In this document: piece by piece, positions 19,073-26,746 of the stretch
Position numbering within the stretch: position 1 is the first letter of the stretch
How the letters are laid out: each line of letters opens with the position of its first letter
Source of the DNA: Fibrobacterota bacterium
GTDB lineage: Bacteria > Fibrobacterota > Chitinivibrionia > Chitinivibrionales > Chitinispirillaceae
Length of the DNA stretch: 64,000 bases
NCBI GenBank assembly: GCA_023459055.1
Contig: JAEWVR010000025.1
Span: forward strand, 124,001-188,000
Reading direction: 5' to 3'
The notes under the pieces: generated by a model
What the model was told of the DNA's origin: nothing
What the model saw: only the letters and a program-made list of their open reading frames with translations
Databases searched by the model: none
Program-made: the position numbers and the translations under genes

Positions 19073-19194
19073 TGGCTAAAACATTAATTTCCGCAGTTTG
19101 AATTCACGAACAACACTCCACGCCTTGACAATGTCAAAATCCTCTTCTCCATCCCGCATACCACCGCATGTTTTCAAACTCCTCTTCGTCTTTT
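19073..19194 (-). repeat. Repeat module M3, downstream part
   Basis: Closely matched by 23522-23641: a block of over 40 nearly invariant bases (around tttgaattcacgaacaacac and ccttgacaatgtcaaa) and ccgcatgttttcaaact. On the minus strand a short open frame ends in VVREFKLRKLMF here, but the second copy has stop codons in that frame. It is thus either non-coding or a decayed gene end. It lies just 3' of the structured composite on the minus strand. Confidence 0.75.
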
Positions 19195-19428
19195 CCCCCC
19201 CTTAGCGATTTCAACTGTTTGAGCGTTGTTTCTTTGAGTGATGTAGCTACTGCAAAGCGCCATGTTACTTACAGAACAGATCTTTGCATACAATAAGCGA
19301 GTTTTGAAAGCGCGTTTCGACGGTAGGTATAATTAGTATGTTAAAGAGCCCTTTTTTGTCCAGCCTTTTTTTGGCGATTGAAAAAAAGGGCTGGTCGGGG
19401 GTTTACAAGGGGGTGACACGCCCCTTGT
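19195..19428 (-). repeat. Three-hairpin composite element, copy 1
   Basis: Read on the minus strand there are three parts. H0 has stem ACAAGGGG/CCCCTTGT (19421-19428, 19405-19412). H1 has stem CCAGCCCTTTTTTT/AAAAAAAGGCTGG (19381-19394, 19360-19372) with loop caatcgcc. Then come ggacaaaaaagggctc and H2, with arms GCGCTTTCAA (19304-19313) and TTGAAATCGC (19205-19214) around aaactcgctt...cgctcaaacag. In this copy the H2 loop is expanded to about 90 bases. It ends GCTAAGGGGGG. The order H0-H1-H2 is the same in the three other copies (19557, 23642, 24195). Structured repeat; role unknown. Confidence 0.78.
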
Positions 19429-19447
19429 TTGGCGACAGCGATTAGTC

Positions 19448-19536
19448 AAAGTGTGTCGTCCCGGCTGACGCCCGACGACCGGGTTTCAATTGCATTGCAT
19501 CCCTTTCGCAATTATTAAAATGAATTCAACACCTAC
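19448..19536 (+). repeat. M1 module between divergent composites
   Basis: GC-rich unit tgtcgtcccggctgacgccc + gacgaccgggtttcaatt, then aattattaaaatgaattc and accatccct. It sits at the centre of the divergent pair formed by composite copies 1 and 2. The CT/AG hairpin of M2 is missing here. Confidence 0.8.
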
Positions 19537-19556
19537 CATCCCTATAACTTCGCAAA

Positions 19557-19728
19557 CCAAGTGGAGCTTCTCTCCCCTTGGAAACCCCTGACCAGTCCTT
19601 TTTGTCAATCGCAACAAAAAGACTGGACAAAAAATGCTCTTCTTTATCCCTATTTTCTATTCGCCATACCGCATGTGCAAAACTCGCTCCGCAAGGCTGC
19701 GCTCAGACAGTTGCACATGCTTGAATAG
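19557..19728 (+). repeat. Three-hairpin composite element, copy 2
   Basis: H0 is CCAAG/CTTGG (19557-19561, 19577-19581). Then gaaacccctga leads to H1, CCAGTCCTTTTTGT/ACAAAAAGACTGG (19592-19605, 19614-19626). Then gacaaaaaatgctc leads to H2, with outer arms CTATTC/GAATAG (19657-19662, 19723-19728) and inner arms GCATGTGCAA/TTGCACATGC (19671-19680, 19711-19720). The H2 loop is aactcgctccgcaaggctgc + gctcagacag. An asymmetric unpaired stretch of eight bases lies on the left side of H2. H0 and H1 are an inverted copy of those in copy 1, so this DNA can also form a much larger cruciform. Confidence 0.8.
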
Positions 19729-19940
19729 TAAGAATATTGAAAGCAGTTCGAAACCTGCAGATGTAAAACAAGTAGTGATGATACTATCGGAGAGTTGTTT
19801 TTAATGAAGTGGATATCTTTTAGTCAAACTGCGAGTTTATACCTATTGTACAGCTATGAACAAAATTAGAAAGAATTCAGAATCAGTAGTTATGGTTCGT
19901 TTTTTTTATCTTTTCGGTGAAATTGGTGTGCTTAATTATT

Positions 19941-20020
19941 TTCTGCAGCTCGAATTCATGCTCAGACAGTTCCGGGCTTGAGTCTTTTTTAATTGTAAAT
20001 GTGTTAGCTAAGGGGGCGAA
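19941..20020 (+). repeat. Degraded H2 hairpin copy
   Basis: The right half of an H2 element (gctcagacagttccgggct, tgagtcttttttaattgtaa, gtgttagctaagggggcg) matches 24381-24440 closely. The left half (cagctcgaattcat) has lost complementarity. It lies just 3' of the RhuM gene. The stretch 19729-19940 between shows nothing else I can name. Confidence 0.7.
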
Positions 20021-20062
20021 TGGGTTCAAGGTTTGTTTGAACTTATTGACTTATAAAACTTG

Positions 20063-21142
20063 TTAATCGCTGTTAGTTTTCTCTTCAATATTGGTTTTAT
20101 TCATTTTTCTATCTGGCACTGAAGATGGCTGTTTCATTTTTGCAAGATTTTTTACTTCCAACAAAAAATCTTTTTCCACACGAGATAGTTGTTCCCTCTG
20201 TTGCTCCAGATATTTCAGATATTCCGCTTCAGCCTTTTGTAAAGCATCATCGTGACTTATTTTTCCGGAATGCATTAATATCTGGCGTTCACTTAATTTT
20301 AGGAAGTCATCAAGTTTTGTAATCCAATCACGCATATACATGGGACGATGATTAAGCGCCTGAACCTCTGCGAAATCAAGATATGCCGTAACGATTTTGT
20401 TAAGTGCGTCAAGTTCATCCTGTTTCAGATAATTTTTTGCAACAGAAACATCATTTTTTCTCAGTTTGTCCCCAGACCAACTAGTCAGACCCATGTAAGG
20501 AAGCGTTGCATCCGCACGTTCAGAAATGATTTCCGCAGCAGTTTTTCCGTGTGCTGCCCAGTGCATTTTATTCTGAACTGTTGTAAAAAACAGCTTTGTC
20601 ATTGTTTCGCCTGGATCGTAATCAATGCTTGTAGCATAAATATCGAGTATTTGCCGCCAAAATACCTTTTCTGAAGTCCTTATATCACGAATTCGAGCAA
20701 GAAGTTCCTTAAAGTAACTTCCACCACCGGCGTTTTTAAGACGCTGGTCATCCATTGCAAAACCTTTAATGATGTATTCCTTGAGCTGTTGGGTAGCCCA
20801 GATTCGAAATTGTGTACCACGGTGAGATTTTACCCGATACCCAACAGAAATAATGACATCAAGATTGAAGAATTCTATTTCCCGTTTTACTGATCGATTG
20901 CCCTCTGTTTGAACTGTTGCAAATTTTGCAACAGTTGAATCCGGAGTTAATTCCCCCTCATCGAAAACATTGCGAATATGCTTAGAAATTACCGACTTAT
21001 CTCGTTGAAAAAGCTCGGCTATCTGGTTAAGCGAAAGCCAAACAGTTTCACCTTTTAACTGTACTTCTATTTGTGTGTGGCCGTCTTCTGTCTGATAGAT
21101 AAGGAGTTGGGAATCGGGTGTATCCGGGGTGAGCGAAGTCAT
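20063..21142 (-). CDS. rhuM: RhuM family protein
   Basis: 359 residues, virulence RhuM family. Winged-helix-like N-terminus (WLSLNQIAELFQRDKSVISKHIRNVFDEGEL, about 33-65) as in KilA/phage regulators. The family core follows (FNLDVIISVGYRVKSHRGTQFRIWATQQLKEYIIKGFAMDDQRLKN, about 92-137), then GKTAAEIISERAD and a coiled-coil, Lys/Gln-rich C-terminus (290-359). RhuM proteins are common in accessory and pathogenicity islands, and their biochemistry is unclear. It lies alone on the minus strand between two long repeat blocks, which fits a mobile cargo gene. Start ATG 21142. No antitoxin-sized partner is visible beside it. Confidence 0.88.
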   Translation of the reverse strand: MTSLTPDTPDSQLLIYQTEDGHTQIEVQLKGETVWLSLNQIAELFQRDKSVISKHIRNVFDEGELTPDSTVAKFATVQTEGNRSVKREIEFFNLDVIISVGYRVKSHRGTQFRIWATQQLKEYIIKGFAMDDQRLKNAGGGSYFKELLARIRDIRTSEKVFWRQILDIYATSIDYDPGETMTKLFFTTVQNKMHWAAHGKTAAEIISERADATLPYMGLTSWSGDKLRKNDVSVAKNYLKQDELDALNKIVTAYLDFAEVQALNHRPMYMRDWITKLDDFLKLSERQILMHSGKISHDDALQKAEAEYLKYLEQQREQLSRVEKDFLLEVKNLAKMKQPSSVPDRKMNKTNIEEKTNSD

Positions 21143-21404
21143 GATGATTTACTCCAGATTTTAGAAGGTTTGCAGTATAAATCAGAACGGTCTTGTAAAT
21201 CCCACCAACATTGTTCTAATAATAAAAATTAAATACATACGTATCCTCGTTAAACTAAGTCAAGGCTTTGGGAGTGTCAAGGCTGAGACGTTTTTTGTGA
21301 TCAGCGATACACGCAAAGAATACTCCGGAATTTAAAATTACAATCCATTTGGAGATTGTGCACCTGTTTTACAAGGTAGTGCAGAACATTATAAAAGTAC
21401 AAAG

Positions 21405-21690
21405 CTTGTCGTCCCGACTGACGCCCGACGACCGGGTTCAAATTGTACTGCATCGCGTTTGGAAATAATTAAAAATGAATTCTGAACCAACCATCCCAAT
21501 CGCCGGTCAAGACCTCTCCCCCTGCCCCCACTGGTCCTCCGACCACCTCGAAGCGTCGTCCCGAAGAGCGAGGGGGTTTAAAATGAATATAAGCCTTACT
21601 ATACAAATCCGGAAATAATCATGTCAATCGTGTCAATCATGGAAATCATAAAAATCAAGGTTCGGACAATTTGCGAAAGGCCTGGAAATA
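21405..21690 (+). repeat. Repeat module M1-M2, second copy
   Basis: M1 (gtcgtcccgactgacgccc + gacgaccgggtt) followed by an insert (attgtactgcatcgcgtttg...), then M2. In this copy the CT/AG hairpin carries an inserted loop (actggtcctccgaccacctc + gaagcgtcgtcccgaagagcg) in place of the short tcccacaaagcg loop. It ends aaggttcggacaatttgcga. It separates RhuM from the AbiEii gene. The bases 21143-21404 upstream of it are AT-rich with no feature I can support. Confidence 0.85.
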
Positions 21691-21758
21691 TACCAATATT
21701 TCTACTTGTATGTTAATTGACAAAATACATCATGAATCTTTTCAATTATACTGAATTG

Positions 21759-22679
21759 TTAAGATGTAACAAAGTGAATCATTTCTGAAAAAATTAAAAT
21801 AGCATCTTTAAAATTGATTCTTTTTAACTCTTCTGCATATGACATTGCGTCAACAAATTGTTCATATTCATGCTTGTATTGTGGATCAGACTTTAATTTT
21901 TCAACTGTATCCTTAGCCAATTCCTCTAATTTTTTTTCTCTATCGGAACCACCGCGACCAAGGTCTCTATCAAAAGAAGCTTTGATGATATCTTTAAATC
22001 CAGAGTCGTCGTTAAGGATTGATGAAAGGGCGGCAAGATCGTGAAGATGACGAATAATTGTCGGGTCATTTCGTGGAGATCCTTGTGGAGCGGATCTGTC
22101 TTTTACATTTACTCTCCACAATAAAGCACTGAATTTGTCCGCTGCAGTTTCAATTGGTGAGATTGTTTTTATTCTGCAATCATATTCTGCTCCAGTAAAT
22201 TGCGTAACGAAAGATCGAATTTCCCTGACTTCCGGATTAAGAAGTGTGTCTTCAAAGCTGAATTCAAGTTTGAGGTGCGGCCGCAAAGATTGTGTTGGTT
22301 GATTGATTTGAGGGTACTCAATGTTAAGGCTAAAGAATCGGCTCTCGTTGCCTTTTTCGATTGAATGTTCAATGACCGTTAAACCATCCATTTTTCGCAA
22401 TATATCAAGAATATCCTCACGAAAAGATTTTCTTTCTCCACGAGTGCAGGTATGCAATTTAGTATAAATTCTGAAATCCAGATCTTCAGAGAATCGCTGT
22501 ATTAAACCATATGCTTTTGAAAGAGAGGTACCACCGGTAAAGATTATTTCCGGTGTCTCAATAGACGAGATGGTTGTCAGTAGTTCAACTGCAAACCAAT
22601 CTTTTTCGACAAAAGAGGGATCAACTCCGAGCTCAATTGCGATTTCTTCAAAGACATCAGCGGATGGTAACTTTTTCAA
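21759..22679 (-). CDS. AbiEii/AbiGii-type nucleotidyltransferase toxin
   Basis: 306 residues. The nucleotidyltransferase signature is intact: IIFTGGTSLSKAYGLI (about 45-60) and the metal-binding SEDLDFRIY (about 64-72); PIETAADKFSALLWRV is conserved in the family. Such toxins transfer nucleotides to target RNA and act with an AbiEi-like antitoxin in abortive phage infection. The upstream gene overlaps by 23 bases and encodes a DUF6088 antitoxin-like protein, giving a standard antitoxin-toxin operon. The start is a TTG at 22679, as no in-frame ATG lies near; low expression of a toxin by a weak start would be sensible, but this is inference. Confidence 0.87.
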   Translation of the reverse strand: MKKLPSADVFEEIAIELGVDPSFVEKDWFAVELLTTISSIETPEIIFTGGTSLSKAYGLIQRFSEDLDFRIYTKLHTCTRGERKSFREDILDILRKMDGLTVIEHSIEKGNESRFFSLNIEYPQINQPTQSLRPHLKLEFSFEDTLLNPEVREIRSFVTQFTGAEYDCRIKTISPIETAADKFSALLWRVNVKDRSAPQGSPRNDPTIIRHLHDLAALSSILNDDSGFKDIIKASFDRDLGRGGSDREKKLEELAKDTVEKLKSDPQYKHEYEQFVDAMSYAEELKRINFKDAILIFSEMIHFVTS

Positions 22680-23076
22680 ACTTTACATATCTTCCGTTGA
22701 AGCCGATTTTTCTGTTTACCCTGCGATCTACACCAATCACCAGTCCTGTCGGAACTTGTGTTGTTTGTCCTTTGTTGTATTCACGCTCGTAGGTAGAGGG
22801 CAAAATCTTAACACCTGCTTTGCTTAGAGCAGTAATAGCAATGGCCCGAATGTTTTGTTCGGGTATAGGTTTGTTGGTCAGAGTTGAAATTTTCGCGCGG
22901 GTGTACACACCCTGCCCAATGCGTAGAAGAACATTCTTCTCAATAAGTTTTCGTAATGCCCTCAAAATCTGGTCTCTGTCAGAGAGATCAAAAAAATCAG
23001 AAAGGATGAATGTTCCCTCCTTTGAACGCCTGATTCTCCGTTCAATTTTTGTTTCCAGATTCACCTGTGAAATCAT
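22657..23076 (-). CDS. DUF6088/AbiEi-like antitoxin
   Basis: 139 residues from the ATG at 23076, which is eight bases after AAGGGG (an ATG two codons earlier sits too close). N-terminal winged helix (GTFILSDFFDLSDRDQILRALRKLIEKNVLLRIGQGVYTRA, about 20-60) matches the DUF6088/AbiEi antitoxin DNA-binding domain, and a short C-terminal extension (KILPSTYEREYNKGQTTQVPTGLVIGV) matches the second half of the family. It likely represses its own operon and neutralises the toxin encoded downstream, whose start lies inside this gene. Confidence 0.85.
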   Translation of the reverse strand: MISQVNLETKIERRIRRSKEGTFILSDFFDLSDRDQILRALRKLIEKNVLLRIGQGVYTRAKISTLTNKPIPEQNIRAIAITALSKAGVKILPSTYEREYNKGQTTQVPTGLVIGVDRRVNRKIGFNGRYVKFEKVTIR

Positions 23077-23298
23077 GAACATACCCCTTCAAAAATACGA
23101 CACCTACTTTTTAAATATACGACAATTCTATCCAAATACCAACAATAAAAATACAGTATCAGATTTTACATACGACAGCCGTTCTCCAATCATCACAATA
23201 AAACATTGATAAATTCCTGTAAAACTTTACATTCCTTGTCAGAATTATCAAATACAACGAGTTTAATTCAATGTTCAGATGATTTACAAACTTAAATC

Positions 23299-23517
23299 TG
23301 GTCGTCTCGACTTACGCTCGACGACCGGGTTCCAAACCTACCATCCCTATCGCCGGTCAAGACCTCACCCCCTGCCCCCACTGGTCCTCCGACCACTTCG
23401 AAGCGTCGTCCCGAAGAGCGAGGGGACTGAAAATGAATACTAACCTTACTGTACATATCCGGAAAAAATCATGTCTATCATGAGAATCATATAAATCACA
23501 GTTCGAACAATTTGCGC
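23299..23517 (+). repeat. Repeat module M1-M2, third copy
   Basis: ggtcgtctcgacttacgctc + gacgaccgggtt, then directly the M2 block with the long-loop form of the CT/AG hairpin (tggtcctccgaccacttcg), actgtacatatccgg and acaatttgcgcaagtggctc. It runs without a gap into M3. The bases 23083-23298 between the antitoxin gene and this block show no feature. Confidence 0.85.
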
Positions 23518-23641
23518 AAGTGGCTCAAACATTCATTTCCGCAGTTTGAATTCACGAACAACACTCCACGCCTTGACAATGTCAAAAACCTACACCCAAC
23601 CCCGCACACCACCGCATGTTTTCAAACTGTTCTTCGTCTTT
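23518..23641 (-). repeat. Repeat module M3, second copy
   Basis: Near-identical to 19073-19194 including gaattcacgaacaacactcc and cgccttgacaatgtcaaa. It differs by small substitutions and lacks the open frame of the first copy. Directly adjoins composite copy 3. Confidence 0.75.
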
Positions 23642-23876
23642 TCCCCCCTTAGCGATTTCAACTGTTTGAGCGTTGTTTCTTTACGCAAAGCAGCTGCTTT
23701 AAAGTAAAATGTAAATAATCGGACAGATCTTTGCATACAATAAGCGAGTTTTGAAAGCGCGTTTCGACGGTAGGTAAAATTGGTATGAGAAATGGGCCCT
23801 TCTTTGTCCAGTATTTCTTTGGCCCTGGAAAGAAATACTGGTCAGGGGTTTCCAAGGGGAGAGAAGCTCCACTTGG
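23642..23876 (-). repeat. Three-hairpin composite element, copy 3
   Basis: Minus-strand order: H0 (CCAAG at 23872-23876 region pairing with CTTGG at 23852-23856), then gaaacccctga and H1. H1 is CCAGTATTTCTTT/AAAGAAATACTGG (23829-23841, 23808-23820; perfect 13 bp) with loop ccagggcc. Then ggacaaagaagggccc and H2 follow, with arms GCGCTTTCAA/TTGAAATCGC (23751-23760, 23652-23661) and an expanded loop. The H1 stem sequence differs from copies 1 and 2 at both arms, yet every change is matched on the other arm. Confidence 0.78.
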
Positions 23877-23902
23877 TTTACGAAGCGATTAGTTAAATTG
23901 TC

Positions 23903-24147
23903 AAAGTGTGTCGTCTCGACTGACGCTCGACGACCGGGTTCCAATTGTACTGCATACCGTTTGGAAATTGTTAAAAAGAATACTAAACCAACCAACCTTA
24001 TCGCCGGTCAAGACCTCACCCCCTGCCCCCTCTCCCACAAAGCGAGGGGGGTTGAAAATGAATACTAACCTCACTGTACATATCCGGAAATAAATCATGT
24101 CAATCATGAGAATCATATAAATCAAGGTTCAGACAATTTGCGAAAGC
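23903..24147 (+). repeat. Repeat module M1-M2, fourth copy
   Basis: tgtcgtctcgactgacgctc + gacgaccgggttcc, insert attgtactgcataccgtttg, then M2 with the short-loop hairpin (ccccctctcccacaaagcg + aggggg), actgtacatatccgg and aggttcagacaatttgcga. It sits at the centre of the divergent pair formed by composite copies 3 and 4. Confidence 0.85.
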
Positions 24148-24194
24148 GATATGAGAAAATGAATTCTACACCAACCATCCCAACCGTCAAGCAA

Positions 24195-24441
24195 ACCCAG
24201 GGCTATCCACCCCAGACCCGGACTTACTTTTTATCCATTGCAAACCCGATGGATCGGGATTTGATTATTATGGTTTTTATGGGCACCAATAAAAAGTAAG
24301 CAAAAAGTGCATTGCGCCCCGGGAACGCTGGCACAAACACCCATTTACAATTAGAAAAAGACCGCCCGGAAAACTCGCTGCGCTCAGACAGTTCCGGGCT
24401 TGAGTCTTTTCTAATTGTAAATGTGCCAGCTAAGGGGGCGC
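24195..24441 (+). repeat. Three-hairpin composite element, copy 4
   Basis: The most diverged copy. A weak H0 (cagggctatccacccc) is followed by H1, CTTACTTTTTAT/ATAAAAAGTAAG (24223-24234, 24289-24300) with a loop lengthened to 54 bases, then caaaaagtgc. H2 is a very long hairpin built from GCGCCCC/GGGGCGC, GCTGGCAC/GTGCCAGC, CATTTACAATTAG/CTAATTGTAAATG and CCCGGAA/TTCCGGG, around the conserved loop aactcgctgcgctcagacag, 24314-24441. A seven-base stretch on the left arm is unpaired, as in copy 2. A partial M2 end (cttactgtacat, acaatttgcg-like) follows at 24469-24538. Confidence 0.78.
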
Positions 24442-24622
24442 GGGAATGGGGTGGAAATGAGTTTGGTCCTTACTGTACATTTTCGGAAAAATAATATCAG
24501 GGTATTCATAAAAATCAGAATTCGGAGAATTTGCGAATGTAAAATGATATAATAATTAATTGCTATTATAAACCTTTTACATCGTGTATTTGGAAAAACT
24601 TTTACTCAAGTTTTTTTTCTTG

Positions 24623-25933
24623 TCAATTCATACTTTGAAATCTATACACATCACCAAAGCTTCTATGCCCGTTAATCTTACTGTGCACATCTAGTAATAC
24701 TATATCATTCATGATAACTCCTTTATAATCGACTTGGCCTGCATCAGATTTCAAATAAAAAGATATTGAATTTCCCGAGACTATATATGTTCCATTATCC
24801 TTCCACCCTTGATTAAACCATGTTAAAACTCTGGGTATTTGTGAATCATTCAAATTAACAATTGTAACTCCGGTGACTTTACCATCTTCGAAAAAACGTA
24901 ACATTTTTGTAAATTCAGTATTCTCTGGAGTATACAAGTAGACCCCTGTGAACTTCAATAATGAACTACCTTCTTCAAATCTATTCGAAGCCTCCACCTC
25001 AGCTTCTGCTATAACAGTTTCATCTATATTGAGTCTAAGCGTTTTATTAATTGTGTAAAGAAATTGTGGAAAATTATACATCCAGAACTTGACATTGGCT
25101 TTGTCCCAAATTTCCTGAACTAGCTCTTCACGGGGACGTTCGATTCTAACCTCATTACTGTGTTTTTTTGTATAACACCAATCTTCTTTCAAATCATTTG
25201 TAACTAGGACAATTGGCAACTTTGTACAGGTTGCGTGTTCAATTATCTGGTACCATATTATTAAATCTCCAATGCGTTGGATTCCAGATTTTGAATTTTT
25301 TCCAATTGAGTCTTTGTAACCAGGAGGAATTTCATTTTTGAATCTCAACTCACTATCCTTTAAAACTTCCATCTGTTTTTGAAATGAAAATGGACTACCA
25401 ACCATAAAAGTCTTTTTTATATTTTCTAAAATGAAATCTTTTGTTTCTATTGACATAATCTCGGAAACTCGCGTATTAATTACCGCTTTTATTTTGTCAA
25501 CAAACTCCTCGACAACACCAGTAAGGTTATCCATCTCTTTTACAACATCGTTAAACACATCCACCTCAACGTGTGGATGTGTATCTTTTTTGGATGTCTT
25601 TTGTTTAAGATCATTAATTTTATTTTTTAGGTCCGAAACATAGTTTGTAATGGAAGTGATATCATTTTTAATAATCGGGTCATATTTTTCGCCTACAGGT
25701 TTTTTGATAGTTAACATCCGATTCTTGAGATATTCGAATTCAACATGGTTAGGTAACCAAAGACGTTTTTTGAGGGGGTTTAAAATATTCTTAAAGATTT
25801 TTTCCTGTGTTTCAAAAGTGTAATAATAAAACGCTAACAATGCAGATGTATCGAATACTACAACACAATCTTTCCAGATATTCTGCTCAAGATCTATGGA
25901 ATACTCAAATTGTGAGAATCTGTCTATATTCAT
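24623..25933 (-). CDS. PIN-like ribonuclease with C-terminal beta-rich domain
   Basis: 436 residues. Residues 20-300 match the PIN-like (PIN_8) pattern: an acidic first strand (CVVVFDTSALLAFY near 23-36), an acidic helix (HVEFEYLKNR near 63), a long helical insert, then DLIIWYQIIEHA and PIVLVTNDLKEDW near 255, giving the Asp/Glu set expected for metal-dependent RNase. Residues about 310-436 are a separate domain rich in predicted strands (FTGVYLYTPENTEFTKMLRFFEDGKV...GTYIVSGNSISFYL....VDYKGVIMNDIVLLDVHS), resembling small lipocalin-like sensors. Such PIN proteins are found in defence islands; this one lies beside toxin-antitoxin genes. Good AAGAAGG site before ATG 25933. Function beyond RNase fold is inference. 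Confidence 0.72.
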   Translation of the reverse strand: MNIDRFSQFEYSIDLEQNIWKDCVVVFDTSALLAFYYYTFETQEKIFKNILNPLKKRLWLPNHVEFEYLKNRMLTIKKPVGEKYDPIIKNDITSITNYVSDLKNKINDLKQKTSKKDTHPHVEVDVFNDVVKEMDNLTGVVEEFVDKIKAVINTRVSEIMSIETKDFILENIKKTFMVGSPFSFQKQMEVLKDSELRFKNEIPPGYKDSIGKNSKSGIQRIGDLIIWYQIIEHATCTKLPIVLVTNDLKEDWCYTKKHSNEVRIERPREELVQEIWDKANVKFWMYNFPQFLYTINKTLRLNIDETVIAEAEVEASNRFEEGSSLLKFTGVYLYTPENTEFTKMLRFFEDGKVTGVTIVNLNDSQIPRVLTWFNQGWKDNGTYIVSGNSISFYLKSDAGQVDYKGVIMNDIVLLDVHSKINGHRSFGDVYRFQSMN

Positions 25934-26077
25934 TTTACCTTCTTTAGTTTTAACTTATACTTTAAATAATTATCTAAAATCCCCAAAAAAAACAGGAACA
26001 ATTCACCGAGATACGTTTAGTATAGTAGATAAATTTTATGACATTCTTTTGTAAATTACTTTTTCTAATAATATTTA

Positions 26078-26746
26078 TCATTTAGACAATAACAACTTAA
26101 TTTCAGCAATACGTTCTTGAGAAGTTTTGTCGTGTTTATTAGCTATAGAAAACAAATCAATTAGTAGATCATCCCATTGATGATGAATTGACGCAATACC
26201 AAGATCTTTTTTAATCCAGCATTTTCCTCGAATATCAACTATAAATTCAATCATATTATCAAAAGTAATATACGTTACACCCATCTTTTGATAATGAGGA
26301 TTCTCTTCGTTGGCACAAATAATATATCGAATCCGGCAACGATCATCTTCGTATTGAAATGAAGTTGATAGAACTTGCCCAATAGTTAAAATTTCATCTT
26401 CTTTATGGATTCCAATAAAACGAATAATGTAATTTGCTATTTCTTCTTTTTTTGGGCCAATCCAAACAGTATTTGGTGTATTTTTATTTCCTGACTTCGC
26501 CTCAGCAATAACAACATCAATTTTACCATCTATATTATCAATAAGTGGTGAGTGGTTTACAATAATAAGTTCACCAGCTATTTCCTTAGAATGAGGCATC
26601 CGAATGCCAATAATGTCTGTCTCTGTATAATTTCCTACAAACTCATTTACTGTACGATCCGGGGCGTGTACTATAAAGTTCGGCACAGTAAAATAACCAT
26701 TCAATCGGAGATAAGATGCTACAAATCTTTCATATTTATCTGGCAA
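26078..26746 (-). CDS. Unknown protein, possible PD-(D/E)XK nuclease
   Basis: 222 residues, not recognised at family level. Seen in it: an N-terminal helix typical of restriction-like folds (KYERFVASYLRLNGYFTVPNFIVH), then TETDIIGIR (Asp near 45) and DVVIAEAKSG (Glu and Lys near 80). That spacing fits the catalytic Asp...Glu-x-Lys of PD-(D/E)XK nucleases. The C-terminal half is mixed alpha/beta with no motif I know. The start is TTG 26746, eight bases after AAAGG; no ATG is available nearby. It closes the accessory island, on the same strand as the PIN-like gene and 144 bases upstream of it. Assignment as nuclease is inference. Confidence 0.55.
   Translation of the reverse strand: MPDKYERFVASYLRLNGYFTVPNFIVHAPDRTVNEFVGNYTETDIIGIRMPHSKEIAGELIIVNHSPLIDNIDGKIDVVIAEAKSGNKNTPNTVWIGPKKEEIANYIIRFIGIHKEDEILTIGQVLSTSFQYEDDRCRIRYIICANEENPHYQKMGVTYITFDNMIEFIVDIRGKCWIKKDLGIASIHHQWDDLLIDLFSIANKHDKTSQERIAEIKLLLSK

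Noticed and set aside
19073..19194. Short minus-strand coding frame ending VVREFKLRKLMF in module M3
   Set aside because: The homologous segment at 23518-23641 has stop codons in this frame, and an in-frame TAA precedes it in the first copy; treated as non-coding or decayed.
24314..24441. H2 hairpin as an integron attC site
   Set aside because: Length, asymmetry and unpaired bases on one arm resemble attC, and TA-type cargo would fit. However, the paired core sites RYYYAAC and GTTRRRY are not present at the ends of any copy, the repeats are much longer than cassette junctions, and no integrase gene is in the window.
18878..24540. CRISPR array
   Set aside because: Repeats are long, few, unevenly spaced and separated by genes; there are no short direct repeats with unique spacers of constant length and no cas genes.
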